37,930 bases of DNA from Phenylobacterium sp. (GTDB lineage: Bacteria; Pseudomonadota; Alphaproteobacteria; Caulobacterales; Caulobacteraceae), in contig NZ_JAURWM010000079.1 in NCBI RefSeq assembly GCF_030654915.1, forward strand, positions 1 to 37,930, given 5' to 3'. The position numbers were made by a program, and so were the translations under genes. The notes below the pieces were generated by a model, which had not been told where the DNA came from, searched no databases, and saw only the letters and a list, made by a program, of their open reading frames with translations. Shown piece by piece: positions 18,284 to 24,968 of the stretch (its first letter is position 1; each line of letters begins with the position of its first letter).

Positions 18284-20005
18284 TCAGGCCTCCGCCGTCG
18301 TCTCTTCCTGAACCGGCGGCAGCCGCGCGACCATGAAGGCCAGGGCGATGCCGAGAGTGCCTAGCAGGGCCGAGTAGACGAAGAACACCACATAGCCGGC
18401 GCCAAGGGCCGCGGCCGAGACCCCGGACTTCTCCATGGCGCTGGCGAAGGTCTGCGGCGGCAGATTGTAGAACAGCGGCTTCAGCGAGGCGAACATCGCC
18501 CCGGAGTCGGCCGCCGTGGCCGCGCCCTCGACAATGCGTCCCGACTGAGAGGCGATCAGCTTGCCGAGCAGGGCGTAGAGCGAGGAGAACAGCGCGTACT
18601 GGGTGGCGGTGAAGCCGGGTCCGGTCAGGCTGGACATGTAGGCGATCAGGCAGGTGCCGGCGAAACCGGCGGCGATGTTATCGACCCCGATGGCGATGCT
18701 AAGCGCCCAGATCTGCGGCCCCTGGGTGGCGAGCCAGGCGAACACCAGGTTGGAGATCGGGCCGGCGAAGGCGCCGACGACCAGGGCGCGGATCAGGCCG
18801 AAGCGAGCAATGGCGAAGCCGCCAAGGCCAACGCCGACCACGGACATCACCGCCCCCAGAACTTTGCGGACCTCGGCGATCTCCAGCTTCGAGAAGCCCA
18901 TGTCGAGGTAGAACGGGTTCATGATGTTGAGCACGAAGTCCGACAGCCGGTAGACGCAGATCAGCGCCAGGATCAGGCCCGCGGCTTGGCCATAACGGCG
19001 GAAGAAGTCGGCCAGCGGCGCGCCGAGCGCCACGCCCAGATAACGTCCGGGCCGGGTTTCGCGGCCCGGCGCGGGGCGGGCGGCCAGGAAGATCACGATC
19101 GCCCCGATCAGCACGCCGGCCACCTGGGCGAAGATGCCGCCGGGCTTGGCGCTCCAGAGCGCCTCGATTCCGGCCGCCGGTCCCGGCAGGCCGATATTGG
19201 TCAGCCCGGTCGAGAGGATCGCCGCATTGCCGGCCAGGCCCGAGCCCAGCACCAGGGCGCCGAGCACGAACAGGCCAAGCCGGAGCGCCCACTCCAGGCC
19301 ATCGCGGCCCGGGCGCCTGGGGATGTCGTCGGCGTCGATCTTGCGGACTTCATGCTGGGCTTCGCGGGGCGCGCCCAGCACGCCCAGCACTCCGACCGCC
19401 ATCAGCAGCGCCATGATCGCGTAGGAGGTGTTCCAGCCGACGAACTCGGAGAGGGCCAGCGGCACGACGCCGGCCACGATCATCGCGATCCGGAACCCCC
19501 ATTGGTAGGCCGCGGCCATCGCGCCTTGCTTCTCGGTCACCGCAGCCTCGATCCGCCAGGCGTCGATGACGATGTCCTGGGTGGCCGAGACGAACCCGAC
19601 GAAGACCGCGAACAGCGCCATCATTCCGAGATTCACGGCCGGATTGGTGCCGGCGATCAGCCAGAGCCCGAGCACGATGAGCACCTGGCAGATCAGCATC
19701 CAGGACCGGCGATGGCCGAGCCATTTGGTGATCAGCGGCACCTGCACGCGGTCGACCAGCGGCGCCCACAGGAACTTTAGCGAATAGGCCAGGGTGGCCA
19801 GGCCGAAGAATGCGATCACTTCAAGCGATAGGCCGGCGTCGCGCAGCCAGGCCGACAGGGTGTCGAAGATCAGCAGGTTCGGCAGGCCCGAGGCGAACCC
19901 GAGCGACAGCATCACCAGTGAGCGGCGCTCGCCGTAGACGGCCAGCGCCTGGAGCGTGCCGGGCTTGGGTTCACCCTGCGCGTCGGCCTGGCTCTCGGTC
20001 GTCAT
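18284..20005 (-). CDS. ampG: AmpG-family muropeptide permease
   Basis: MFS-type inner-membrane permease importing GlcNAc-anhydroMurNAc peptides for peptidoglycan recycling; in many bacteria it is needed for beta-lactamase induction. The 573-residue product starts RSLVMLSLGFASGLPNLLIF and has SATQDIVIDAWRIE, both characteristic of AmpG, and about 12-14 helices. A longer loop of ~40 residues with charged residues (APREAQHEVRKIDADDIPRR) splits the two halves. It begins 38 bases behind shkA on the same strand and is probably co-transcribed. As I recall, Caulobacter also has ampG next to shkA. Confidence 0.9.
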   Translation of the reverse strand: MTTESQADAQGEPKPGTLQALAVYGERRSLVMLSLGFASGLPNLLIFDTLSAWLRDAGLSLEVIAFFGLATLAYSLKFLWAPLVDRVQVPLITKWLGHRRSWMLICQVLIVLGLWLIAGTNPAVNLGMMALFAVFVGFVSATQDIVIDAWRIEAAVTEKQGAMAAAYQWGFRIAMIVAGVVPLALSEFVGWNTSYAIMALLMAVGVLGVLGAPREAQHEVRKIDADDIPRRPGRDGLEWALRLGLFVLGALVLGSGLAGNAAILSTGLTNIGLPGPAAGIEALWSAKPGGIFAQVAGVLIGAIVIFLAARPAPGRETRPGRYLGVALGAPLADFFRRYGQAAGLILALICVYRLSDFVLNIMNPFYLDMGFSKLEIAEVRKVLGAVMSVVGVGLGGFAIARFGLIRALVVGAFAGPISNLVFAWLATQGPQIWALSIAIGVDNIAAGFAGTCLIAYMSSLTGPGFTATQYALFSSLYALLGKLIASQSGRIVEGAATAADSGAMFASLKPLFYNLPPQTFASAMEKSGVSAAALGAGYVVFFVYSALLGTLGIALAFMVARLPPVQEETTAEA

Positions 20006-20043
20006 GTCGTGGCGTTCCCCATGATTTGGGGTCGCCCCCCGCG

Positions 20044-21549
20044 TCAGCCGACCTTGGCGTGGTCCGCCTTTTCCGTCCAGTCGCTGGCTCCGGTCCAGCG
20101 CGCCAGGGCGGCCCGCAGGGCGTCCGACGACAGCGGCTTGACCAGGAAATCGTCCATGCCCGCGGCCAGGCAGGCGTGGCGATCCTCTTCGAAGGCGTTG
20201 GCGGTCAGGGCCACCATCGGAGTGCGGAGACCTCGCTCCCGCACGCGCCTGGCGGCCTCCAGGCCCGACATGCCCGGCATCCGCATGTCCATCAGGATCA
20301 GATCATAGACGCCGACCGACAGCGCCGCGAGCGCCTCCTCGCCGCCGCCGGCCTGGTCGACCCGGCATCCCTCGCGGGTCAGCAGGGCGCGGGCCAACAG
20401 GGCGTTGATCGGGTTGTCCTCGACCAGCAGGATCCGGGCGCCCGGCGCGGCGGCCGGGGCGACCCGGTCGTCGTCGTCGCGCTCGGCCTGCGCCGCATTC
20501 GCGCCCAGGGCGGCCAGCACGCGCTCGGCCAGGGATGCGCGGCGCAGCGGCTTGATCAGATAGCCGCTGTATCCGGCGGCGCGATAGGCGTCGATATGGC
20601 CGCGTTCCTCGGGCGCTAGCAAAATCAGCGCGGTGCGGCCGGCCGGGGCCGGCTCGGGCGCCAGCGCCCGATCGATCAACAGCACGTCGATGGCGTCGGT
20701 CGCGGCCAGGGCGGCGGCGAGGTCGTGGGCGGTGAACGGCTCGCCGCCCGCTGCAACGATCTGGCGTTGGGCTGCGTCGGCGATGATGGCGCTGTCGCTG
20801 GCGATGGCGACCCTGCGGCCGGCCAGACTTTGATCGGGCTCTTGCGGCAGGCGTGGGAAGTCGGCTTCGAACCAGAACGCCGCGCCGCCGTGGCTGGCGG
20901 TTTCGACTCCGACCGCGCCGTCCATCGCCTTGGCCAGCTTACGGGCGATGGCCAGGCCCAGGCCCGCGCCGCCGAGTTGCATGTCGTTCAGCGGATCGGC
21001 CTGCTCGAAAGCCTCGAAGATCTTCTCGCGGGCCGCCTCGCTGACGCCCGGTCCGGTGTCCTCGACCGTGAAACGCAGACCCGTGTCGGTCTGCGCCACC
21101 GTGACCAGCACTCCGCCGTGGGTGGTGAACTTGATGGCGTTGCCGGCGAAGTTCAGCAGGATCTGCCTCAGCCGGCCCTCGTCGGCCACGGCCTGGCCGA
21201 TGCCGGCCGGGGCGGCCCAGGCGATCTCCAGGCCCTTTTCATGGGCGCGGGGCGACAGCAGTTCGCAGACCGAGCGCAGCAGGCTCTCGACCTCGAAAGT
21301 GGTGGGGAACAGCTCGATCTTGTCGGCGCCCAGGCGCGCGAAGTCGAGCACGTCGTTCACCAGGCCCAGCAGGTGTTCGCCCGACTCCCGTAGCGCGGTG
21401 ACATAGGCCCGCTGTTCCTGGGTCAGGCCGGTGCCTTCCAACAGGCGGGCCATGCCGAGCACGCCGTTCAGCGGGGTGCGGAATTCGTGACTCAGCGAAG
21501 CGAGTTGCTCGGCGCTGACGCGGGGCTCTTGGTTCGGATCGTCGTTCAT
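20044..21549 (-). CDS. shkA: Soluble hybrid histidine kinase ShkA-like, c-di-GMP responsive
   Basis: A 501-residue kinase with no membrane segment or input domain: HisKA with His21 in LASLSHEFRTPLNG; HATPase (LLNFAGNAIKF, EDTGPGVS, GGAGLGLAIARK) to about 230; a degenerate receiver (~243-350); a linker; and a true receiver with phosphoacceptor Asp421 in LILMDMRMPG and Lys471. In Caulobacter ShkA the pseudo-receiver binds c-di-GMP through Arg324 and Tyr338 and is locked by a DDR motif in the linker (from memory). Here Arg316 and Tyr330 keep the same spacing, and DDR is present at 360-362. ShkA feeds phosphate via ShpA to TacA for stalk genes. Neighbouring ampG adds support. Confidence 0.85.
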   Translation of the reverse strand: MNDDPNQEPRVSAEQLASLSHEFRTPLNGVLGMARLLEGTGLTQEQRAYVTALRESGEHLLGLVNDVLDFARLGADKIELFPTTFEVESLLRSVCELLSPRAHEKGLEIAWAAPAGIGQAVADEGRLRQILLNFAGNAIKFTTHGGVLVTVAQTDTGLRFTVEDTGPGVSEAAREKIFEAFEQADPLNDMQLGGAGLGLAIARKLAKAMDGAVGVETASHGGAAFWFEADFPRLPQEPDQSLAGRRVAIASDSAIIADAAQRQIVAAGGEPFTAHDLAAALAATDAIDVLLIDRALAPEPAPAGRTALILLAPEERGHIDAYRAAGYSGYLIKPLRRASLAERVLAALGANAAQAERDDDDRVAPAAAPGARILLVEDNPINALLARALLTREGCRVDQAGGGEEALAALSVGVYDLILMDMRMPGMSGLEAARRVRERGLRTPMVALTANAFEEDRHACLAAGMDDFLVKPLSSDALRAALARWTGASDWTEKADHAKVG

Positions 21550-21585
21550 CGACCACGAACCTAGGAGGCGCGGCTTAACGGGCGG

Positions 21586-22239
21586 TCAAATCCGCCGACT
21601 TTGAGTTGCGAAACTGCGCGCGGCCGCTGGAAGATCCTCATAGGCGAGATCAGATTGGATCGTTGGGCTGACGCTCATTCGATCCATCAGGCTAACGCAG
21701 AGGCTTTGGTAGGCGGACCAAAAGGCTGCGAAGCCCTCTTTTCCCCGCCATCCGTGAGCGAGCGCTACGGGAGTGTTCTCGACATAGGCGATCAGCTTGC
21801 TGGCCCACTCGCCGCCACGGCGTCGGAAGACGCCTTCATAGTGCCGCGGCACATCGTTGACTGCGATGAAGAGGAAGCCGGCGAGGCGTGCGGCTGTGAG
21901 CGCCTCCCACTGACGCCAGTAGGCATGAATGCTCGCTTCTGGGCGTCCCTGGGCGAACATGAAGCGGACGGCGTTTTGAAAGGCCGCGCCCTCCACGATC
22001 AAGTCGCCGGCTTCGCGAGTGAGAAAGCTCGTCCACGCGTCGATGCATCTCTGTTCGAAACCTGACAACGCCGACGTCTTGCGCAGACTCGCAGGCATGA
22101 CCGGGTGGTCCTTCGCCTCCTCTAGCCACCATCGGGCGGGGCGGCCGCGTGCGATCAGGTCAAATGAGAGCTGTTGGGCGACGGTCGTCTTCCCGGCGCC
22201 GGGGACGCCCTTAATCACCCAGAGCTCCTTCCCAGTCAC
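21586..22239 (-). CDS. P-loop kinase-like NTPase of unknown function
   Basis: A 217-residue protein with a Walker A motif at the N-terminus (GVPGAGKTT, residues 11-19), then RGRPARWWLEEAKDHPVMP, and a second strand LIVEGAAFQN that resembles the region after the lid-side strand in nucleotide-kinase folds. The Trp/Arg/Tyr-rich region HAYWRQWEAL follows. The start is a GTG that overlaps the stop of the XRE gene (GTGA), so translation is coupled to it. Third-position GC is lower than in neighbouring genes. The XRE plus P-loop-kinase order recalls PezA-PezT/zeta toxin pairs, but I do not see clear zeta-toxin motifs beyond Walker A. A small-molecule kinase is the alternative. Confidence 0.65.
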   Translation of the reverse strand: MTGKELWVIKGVPGAGKTTVAQQLSFDLIARGRPARWWLEEAKDHPVMPASLRKTSALSGFEQRCIDAWTSFLTREAGDLIVEGAAFQNAVRFMFAQGRPEASIHAYWRQWEALTAARLAGFLFIAVNDVPRHYEGVFRRRGGEWASKLIAYVENTPVALAHGWRGKEGFAAFWSAYQSLCVSLMDRMSVSPTIQSDLAYEDLPAAARSFATQSRRI

Positions 22240-22619
22240 GGATTGGATGCCATCTCCTGGGCGAGGGCCAGCAGGGCGGCCCGCGCAGAGGGGCGGTGGA
22301 TGGCGGCGTAGGCTTCCAGAAGGTCGGTTGCGCCGGTCAGGGCCAGCGCCTGGAGGATGTCGTCGGCGGCGTCGGACATGCCGCCTTCCTCGCCCACCAG
22401 CCAGCCCACGGTGGTGTCCAGGGCCGCGGCGATGGAGACCAGCATGGAGCCAGAGACGCGGTTGGCGCCGCGCTCGTACTTCTGGATTTGTTGAAAGGAC
22501 ACGCCGACTCTATCGGACAGGACGCCCTGGCTGATTCCCAGGGACTTCCTGCGCAGGCGCATTCGTGCGCCAATTGCGATATCTACGGGGTCCGGACCGA
22601 TGGCGTCATCGAGGGGCAT
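22236..22619 (-). CDS. XRE-family transcriptional regulator
   Basis: A 127-residue DNA-binding protein with a Cro/C1-type helix-turn-helix at residues ~17-73 (IGARMRLRRKSLGISQGVL, SFQQIQKYERGANRVS), a subtype common in Caulobacterales, and a C-terminal helical part without a recognisable ligand domain. The ATG at 22619 is preceded by GGGGAGGAAC. It overlaps the P-loop gene by four bases and probably controls the pair. The 105-base divergent spacer contains a CGGGC/GCCCG repeat (22656-22669) that could be its operator. Confidence 0.85.
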   Translation of the reverse strand: MPLDDAIGPDPVDIAIGARMRLRRKSLGISQGVLSDRVGVSFQQIQKYERGANRVSGSMLVSIAAALDTTVGWLVGEEGGMSDAADDILQALALTGATDLLEAYAAIHRPSARAALLALAQEMASNP

Positions 22620-22724
22620 GTGTTCCTCCCCACTCGCTCAAGGAAGTATCGTTGTCGGGCGGCTGCCCGGCGCCACCATAACAAGTAGACGGGCTCATAG
22701 GCGAGTCGCTAACATGTTCATCTT

Positions 22725-23534
22725 ATGCGCGCACCTCTAGAGACTGTCGCAGACCCGGTAGAGCTTCTGACGCCGCGGGAGCGTGAGTGTCTGCGACTGG
22801 TGGACCGTCACCTCAGCTCGAAACAGATCGCCCGAGAGCTCGGGATGTCGAAAGCGTCGGTCGACACCTATTGCGACCGCGCGCGCAAGAAACTCGGCGT
22901 CGGCGACCGTTATTCGGCCGCCCGGGCGCTGGCCGCGCGAGAAACGGCTGTCCCGATCGTATCGGGACAAGACGCAATCAGGACAGACGCCGCCGCGCTC
23001 CTATGGGCTGATGAAGCCCAGCAAGGAGACCGCACCGATGGGCGATTGGTTGAGAGAACTGGCGGACGCCAGGGTGACGATGGCGGACTTGGAGCCCGAT
23101 CGCGAAACGACGAACCGTCGGGCCGCGGTGGGTCAGGCGATCCGGGTTCGCGGGGAGGTGGAAGCCTTCGAGCGCCGCTGGCCCAGCCCGCAGTCTCTCG
23201 ATCCGGTCGTCCCGACCTTTACGTGGAGCCAGCTCGAACGCCAGCTGGCGGACCTCGCCGATACGCCGATGAAGGCCGCCATGGCGCGGGATCTGGTCTC
23301 GGCCACCCGCAAGACTTCGCAGTTCAAACCCCCGGAAATGGTGCTGAGGGAAATCCTCTGCCTGACCTGGGCGCTGCTGGACGAGGGCTTCCAGCCGGAC
23401 CTGGAGCCTGGCTTGGCGGAGCAGCCCTAGGACCAGCGGCCCGATTGGGCATGGTCGGGGTGATCGCCATCATCGCGGCCTTGTCCTTCGGGGCGCTGCT
23501 AGCGGGTCTCCACGCCCTCCAGAATCTATTTTAG
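22725..23534 (+). CDS. LuxR-type HTH protein with C-terminal membrane helix, possibly frameshifted
   Basis: The first ~70 residues are a clear LuxR/FixJ-type HTH: LTPRERECLRLVDRHLSSKQ, IARELGMSKASVDTYCDRAR. The last 27 residues (from 23451, GMVGVIAIIAALSFG) form a membrane helix, an architecture I recall in other Caulobacter HTH proteins. The middle (~residues 75-240) is Gly/Arg/Pro-rich and has poor third-position GC, while the +1 frame there looks coding (next entry). So either the 269-residue frame is one gene with another gene nested inside, or the HTH gene is damaged by a frameshift near 22920-22950. The HTH part is secure; the full extent is not. Confidence 0.5.
   Translation: MRAPLETVADPVELLTPRERECLRLVDRHLSSKQIARELGMSKASVDTYCDRARKKLGVGDRYSAARALAARETAVPIVSGQDAIRTDAAALLWADEAQQGDRTDGRLVERTGGRQGDDGGLGARSRNDEPSGRGGSGDPGSRGGGSLRAPLAQPAVSRSGRPDLYVEPARTPAGGPRRYADEGRHGAGSGLGHPQDFAVQTPGNGAEGNPLPDLGAAGRGLPAGPGAWLGGAALGPAARLGMVGVIAIIAALSFGALLAGLHALQNLF
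23038..23430 (+). CDS. Unknown 130-residue protein nested in the LuxR frame
   Basis: Starts MGDWLRELADARVTMADLEP at an ATG eight bases after AAGGAGA (23023-23029), the best ribosome site in this patch. Codon usage in this frame is normal for the genome, unlike the overlapping LuxR frame. The protein is mainly helical, without signal or membrane segment, and ends with KPPEMVLREILCLTWALLDE. Good codon use extends upstream of the ATG to about 22930, which raises the possibility that it was once the C-terminal part of the LuxR protein. I do not recognise the family. Confidence 0.6.
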   Translation: MGDWLRELADARVTMADLEPDRETTNRRAAVGQAIRVRGEVEAFERRWPSPQSLDPVVPTFTWSQLERQLADLADTPMKAAMARDLVSATRKTSQFKPPEMVLREILCLTWALLDEGFQPDLEPGLAEQP

Positions 23535-23538
23535 GTTG

Positions 23539-23554
23539 TTAATCCTAAACTAAC
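23539..23554 (+). promoter_or_regulatory. CtrA-like box (TTAA-N7-CTAAC)
   Basis: TTAA, seven bases, then CTAAC: one mismatch from the Caulobacter CtrA consensus TTAA-N7-TTAAC. It lies 80 bases before the ATG of the 116-residue gene at 23634 and just after the LuxR stop, so it could put that small gene under cell-cycle control. Confidence 0.45.
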
Positions 23555-23575
23555 ACGGGCTCTTAGCCCCGTTTC
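23555..23575 (+). terminator. Weak hairpin after the LuxR locus
   Basis: ACGGGC and GCCCCGT pair with one bulge around TCTTA, then TTTCC. It may end LuxR transcription, but it also sits between the CtrA-like box and the next gene, so its role is ambiguous. Confidence 0.3.
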
Positions 23576-23633
23576 CAACACCTTTCACATCGTCAGAAGG
23601 CGCGCGGCTGCCCTGTGCGCCAGGAGATCCTTC

Positions 23634-23984
23634 ATGCTTAAGCAACGTCGTATGATCGCCGATCAAGTCGCGGCGAGTTTGTTCGAAGCCGAGGCCGCCA
23701 TTGACGCCGCCCTCGCCAAGACCGCGGGCCTAGCCGGCGTGATGCCGGGCCTTCGGGCCGATGCGGGGCTCTCGGCGCTGATTGGTCAGGACGCCGTGGA
23801 GCGGGCCAGCGAAGCGCTTTCTCTGCTCGCCAAGGCGCGCCGCGCCATCTGCGAAACGCACAAGGAACTGGACGTGGCCAAGACCCAGATCGGTCTCGGC
23901 GCGGTCATGTACGGCGGGGTGGAAAAGCCCCCGAACGCGGCCCTGGCGCCAAGTCGCGCCCTGCGCGCCGTCGCGGCCGGCTGA
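23634..23984 (+). CDS. Small helical protein of unknown function
   Basis: A 116-residue protein, almost entirely helical by composition: IADQVAASLFEAEAAIDAAL, then VERASEALSLLAKARRAICE and HKELDVAKTQIGLGAVMYGG. The heptad-like spacing of Leu and Ala suggests a helical bundle. There is no signal peptide or membrane segment. The ATG at 23634 follows AGGAG with a seven-base spacer. A strong hairpin ends the unit and a CtrA-like box lies upstream. The look recalls small phasin-like or structural helical proteins, but I do not recognise a family. Confidence 0.75.
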   Translation: MLKQRRMIADQVAASLFEAEAAIDAALAKTAGLAGVMPGLRADAGLSALIGQDAVERASEALSLLAKARRAICETHKELDVAKTQIGLGAVMYGGVEKPPNAALAPSRALRAVAAG

Positions 23985-24028
23985 TCACCTTCGTAAAAGT
24001 TGCATCCTGCGGGATTAACCGCAGTATC

Positions 24029-24057
24029 AGGGCCCTCAGGACGCTGAGGGCCCTTTC
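24029..24057 (+). terminator. Intrinsic terminator abutting the next start codon
   Basis: A perfect 11-bp stem, AGGGCCCTCAG with CTGAGGGCCCT, closes a GACG loop and ends in TTCCT. The last paired base is only five bases before the ATG at 24060, leaving no room for a ribosome site between them. Confidence 0.75.
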
Positions 24058-24059
24058 CT

Positions 24060-24488
24060 ATGTTCAGCTCGACCCCGGAGCGTGTCTGGGCTGTCGCCAT
24101 GTTTGCGGTGTCCGCCTTCGCGCTCTGGCGCGGCGGTCGGACGGAGCGCGCCGTGGCCGTGGCCAACATCGCCGCCTGGATCGCCACCATCGTGGTGCAG
24201 AACCGTCATAACTGGCTCGATCCCCAATGGGGGGTGTTTGCGGTCGACGTGGTCTTCCTGCTGCTCTTGTTGTGGTTTGTCGTCCGCAGCAGCCGGCTAT
24301 GGATCTTGCCGGCCGCGGCGTTTCAACTGCTGGCCGTGGTCACCCATGCGGCGATCCTCGCCGACGGGGGTGTCCGAGCCTGGGCCTATATGACCGCGCT
24401 AATTCTCTGGAGCTATATGGTGCTGATCACCCTGGCGGTCGGGACCTACACCTATTGGCGCGGGACTAACGCGCCACCAGCACGCTGA
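24060..24488 (+). CDS. Small multi-pass membrane protein
   Basis: A 142-residue inner-membrane protein with about four helices (roughly 9-25, 30-47, 58-78 with the run FLLLLLWFV, and 105-128). No family recognised; it looks like the unnamed four-helix proteins often found beside respiratory or stress genes. A terminator hairpin sits directly in front of the ATG, so translation must be leaderless, or start at the Met14 codon (24099), or rely on opening of the hairpin. The 3' end overlaps the convergent USP gene by 23 bases. Confidence 0.65.
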   Translation: MFSSTPERVWAVAMFAVSAFALWRGGRTERAVAVANIAAWIATIVVQNRHNWLDPQWGVFAVDVVFLLLLLWFVVRSSRLWILPAAAFQLLAVVTHAAILADGGVRAWAYMTALILWSYMVLITLAVGTYTYWRGTNAPPAR

Positions 24489-24894
24489 CCTGAGCTTCGC
24501 GGACGATCTTCTCGGCGTTCGAGCCCAGCAACCTCGACGCCAGCGACGGAGGGTGGGAGCCGACCACGATCAGGTCAAACTCGCCGGCGTGGGCCTCGGC
24601 CAGGATCTCGCCCGACACCGAGCCCACTCGGACCTTGGTCATCACAGGCCGGGTCGTAGGGCCGATCTTGACCACCCACTTCTCCAGTTCGCTCTCGTGC
24701 CAAGCCTGTTCGTCGGCGTCGAAGGACTTCGGCAGGTAGGTGTTGTAGCGGGACGATCGAGGCGTCCGCACATTGATCAAGGTGATCTTGGCTCCGGAGG
24801 CGATTGCAAGCTCACGTACACGAACGATCTCGCGTTCGGTGTTGGTCGGATCCTCAACGTCGATCGACACGAGGATATGTTGAAAACCTGGCAT
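24466..24894 (-). CDS. Universal stress protein (UspA family)
   Basis: A 142-residue single-domain USP. The fold signatures are the N-terminal HILVSIDVEDPTNTE strand-loop, the second strand KITLINVRTP, and the C-terminal nucleotide-loop region DLIVVGSHPPSLASRLLGSN followed by AEKIVREAQVSVLVAR. The usual GxxGxxxxxxxxxG(S/T) ATP loop is only partly kept (GSH ... LLGSN). USPs help survival under starvation, oxidative or respiratory stress in the cytoplasm. The start ATG at 24894 is preceded by GGAGGGG. It stands alone on its strand before comM. Confidence 0.9.
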   Translation of the reverse strand: MPGFQHILVSIDVEDPTNTEREIVRVRELAIASGAKITLINVRTPRSSRYNTYLPKSFDADEQAWHESELEKWVVKIGPTTRPVMTKVRVGSVSGEILAEAHAGEFDLIVVGSHPPSLASRLLGSNAEKIVREAQVSVLVAR

Positions 24895-24968
24895 GAGCCC
24901 CTCCTGATCCGGCGAAAAGACGCGTGAAACGGGATGGTTGCGCGATCCAGACCCGAAATCCAGATCGC

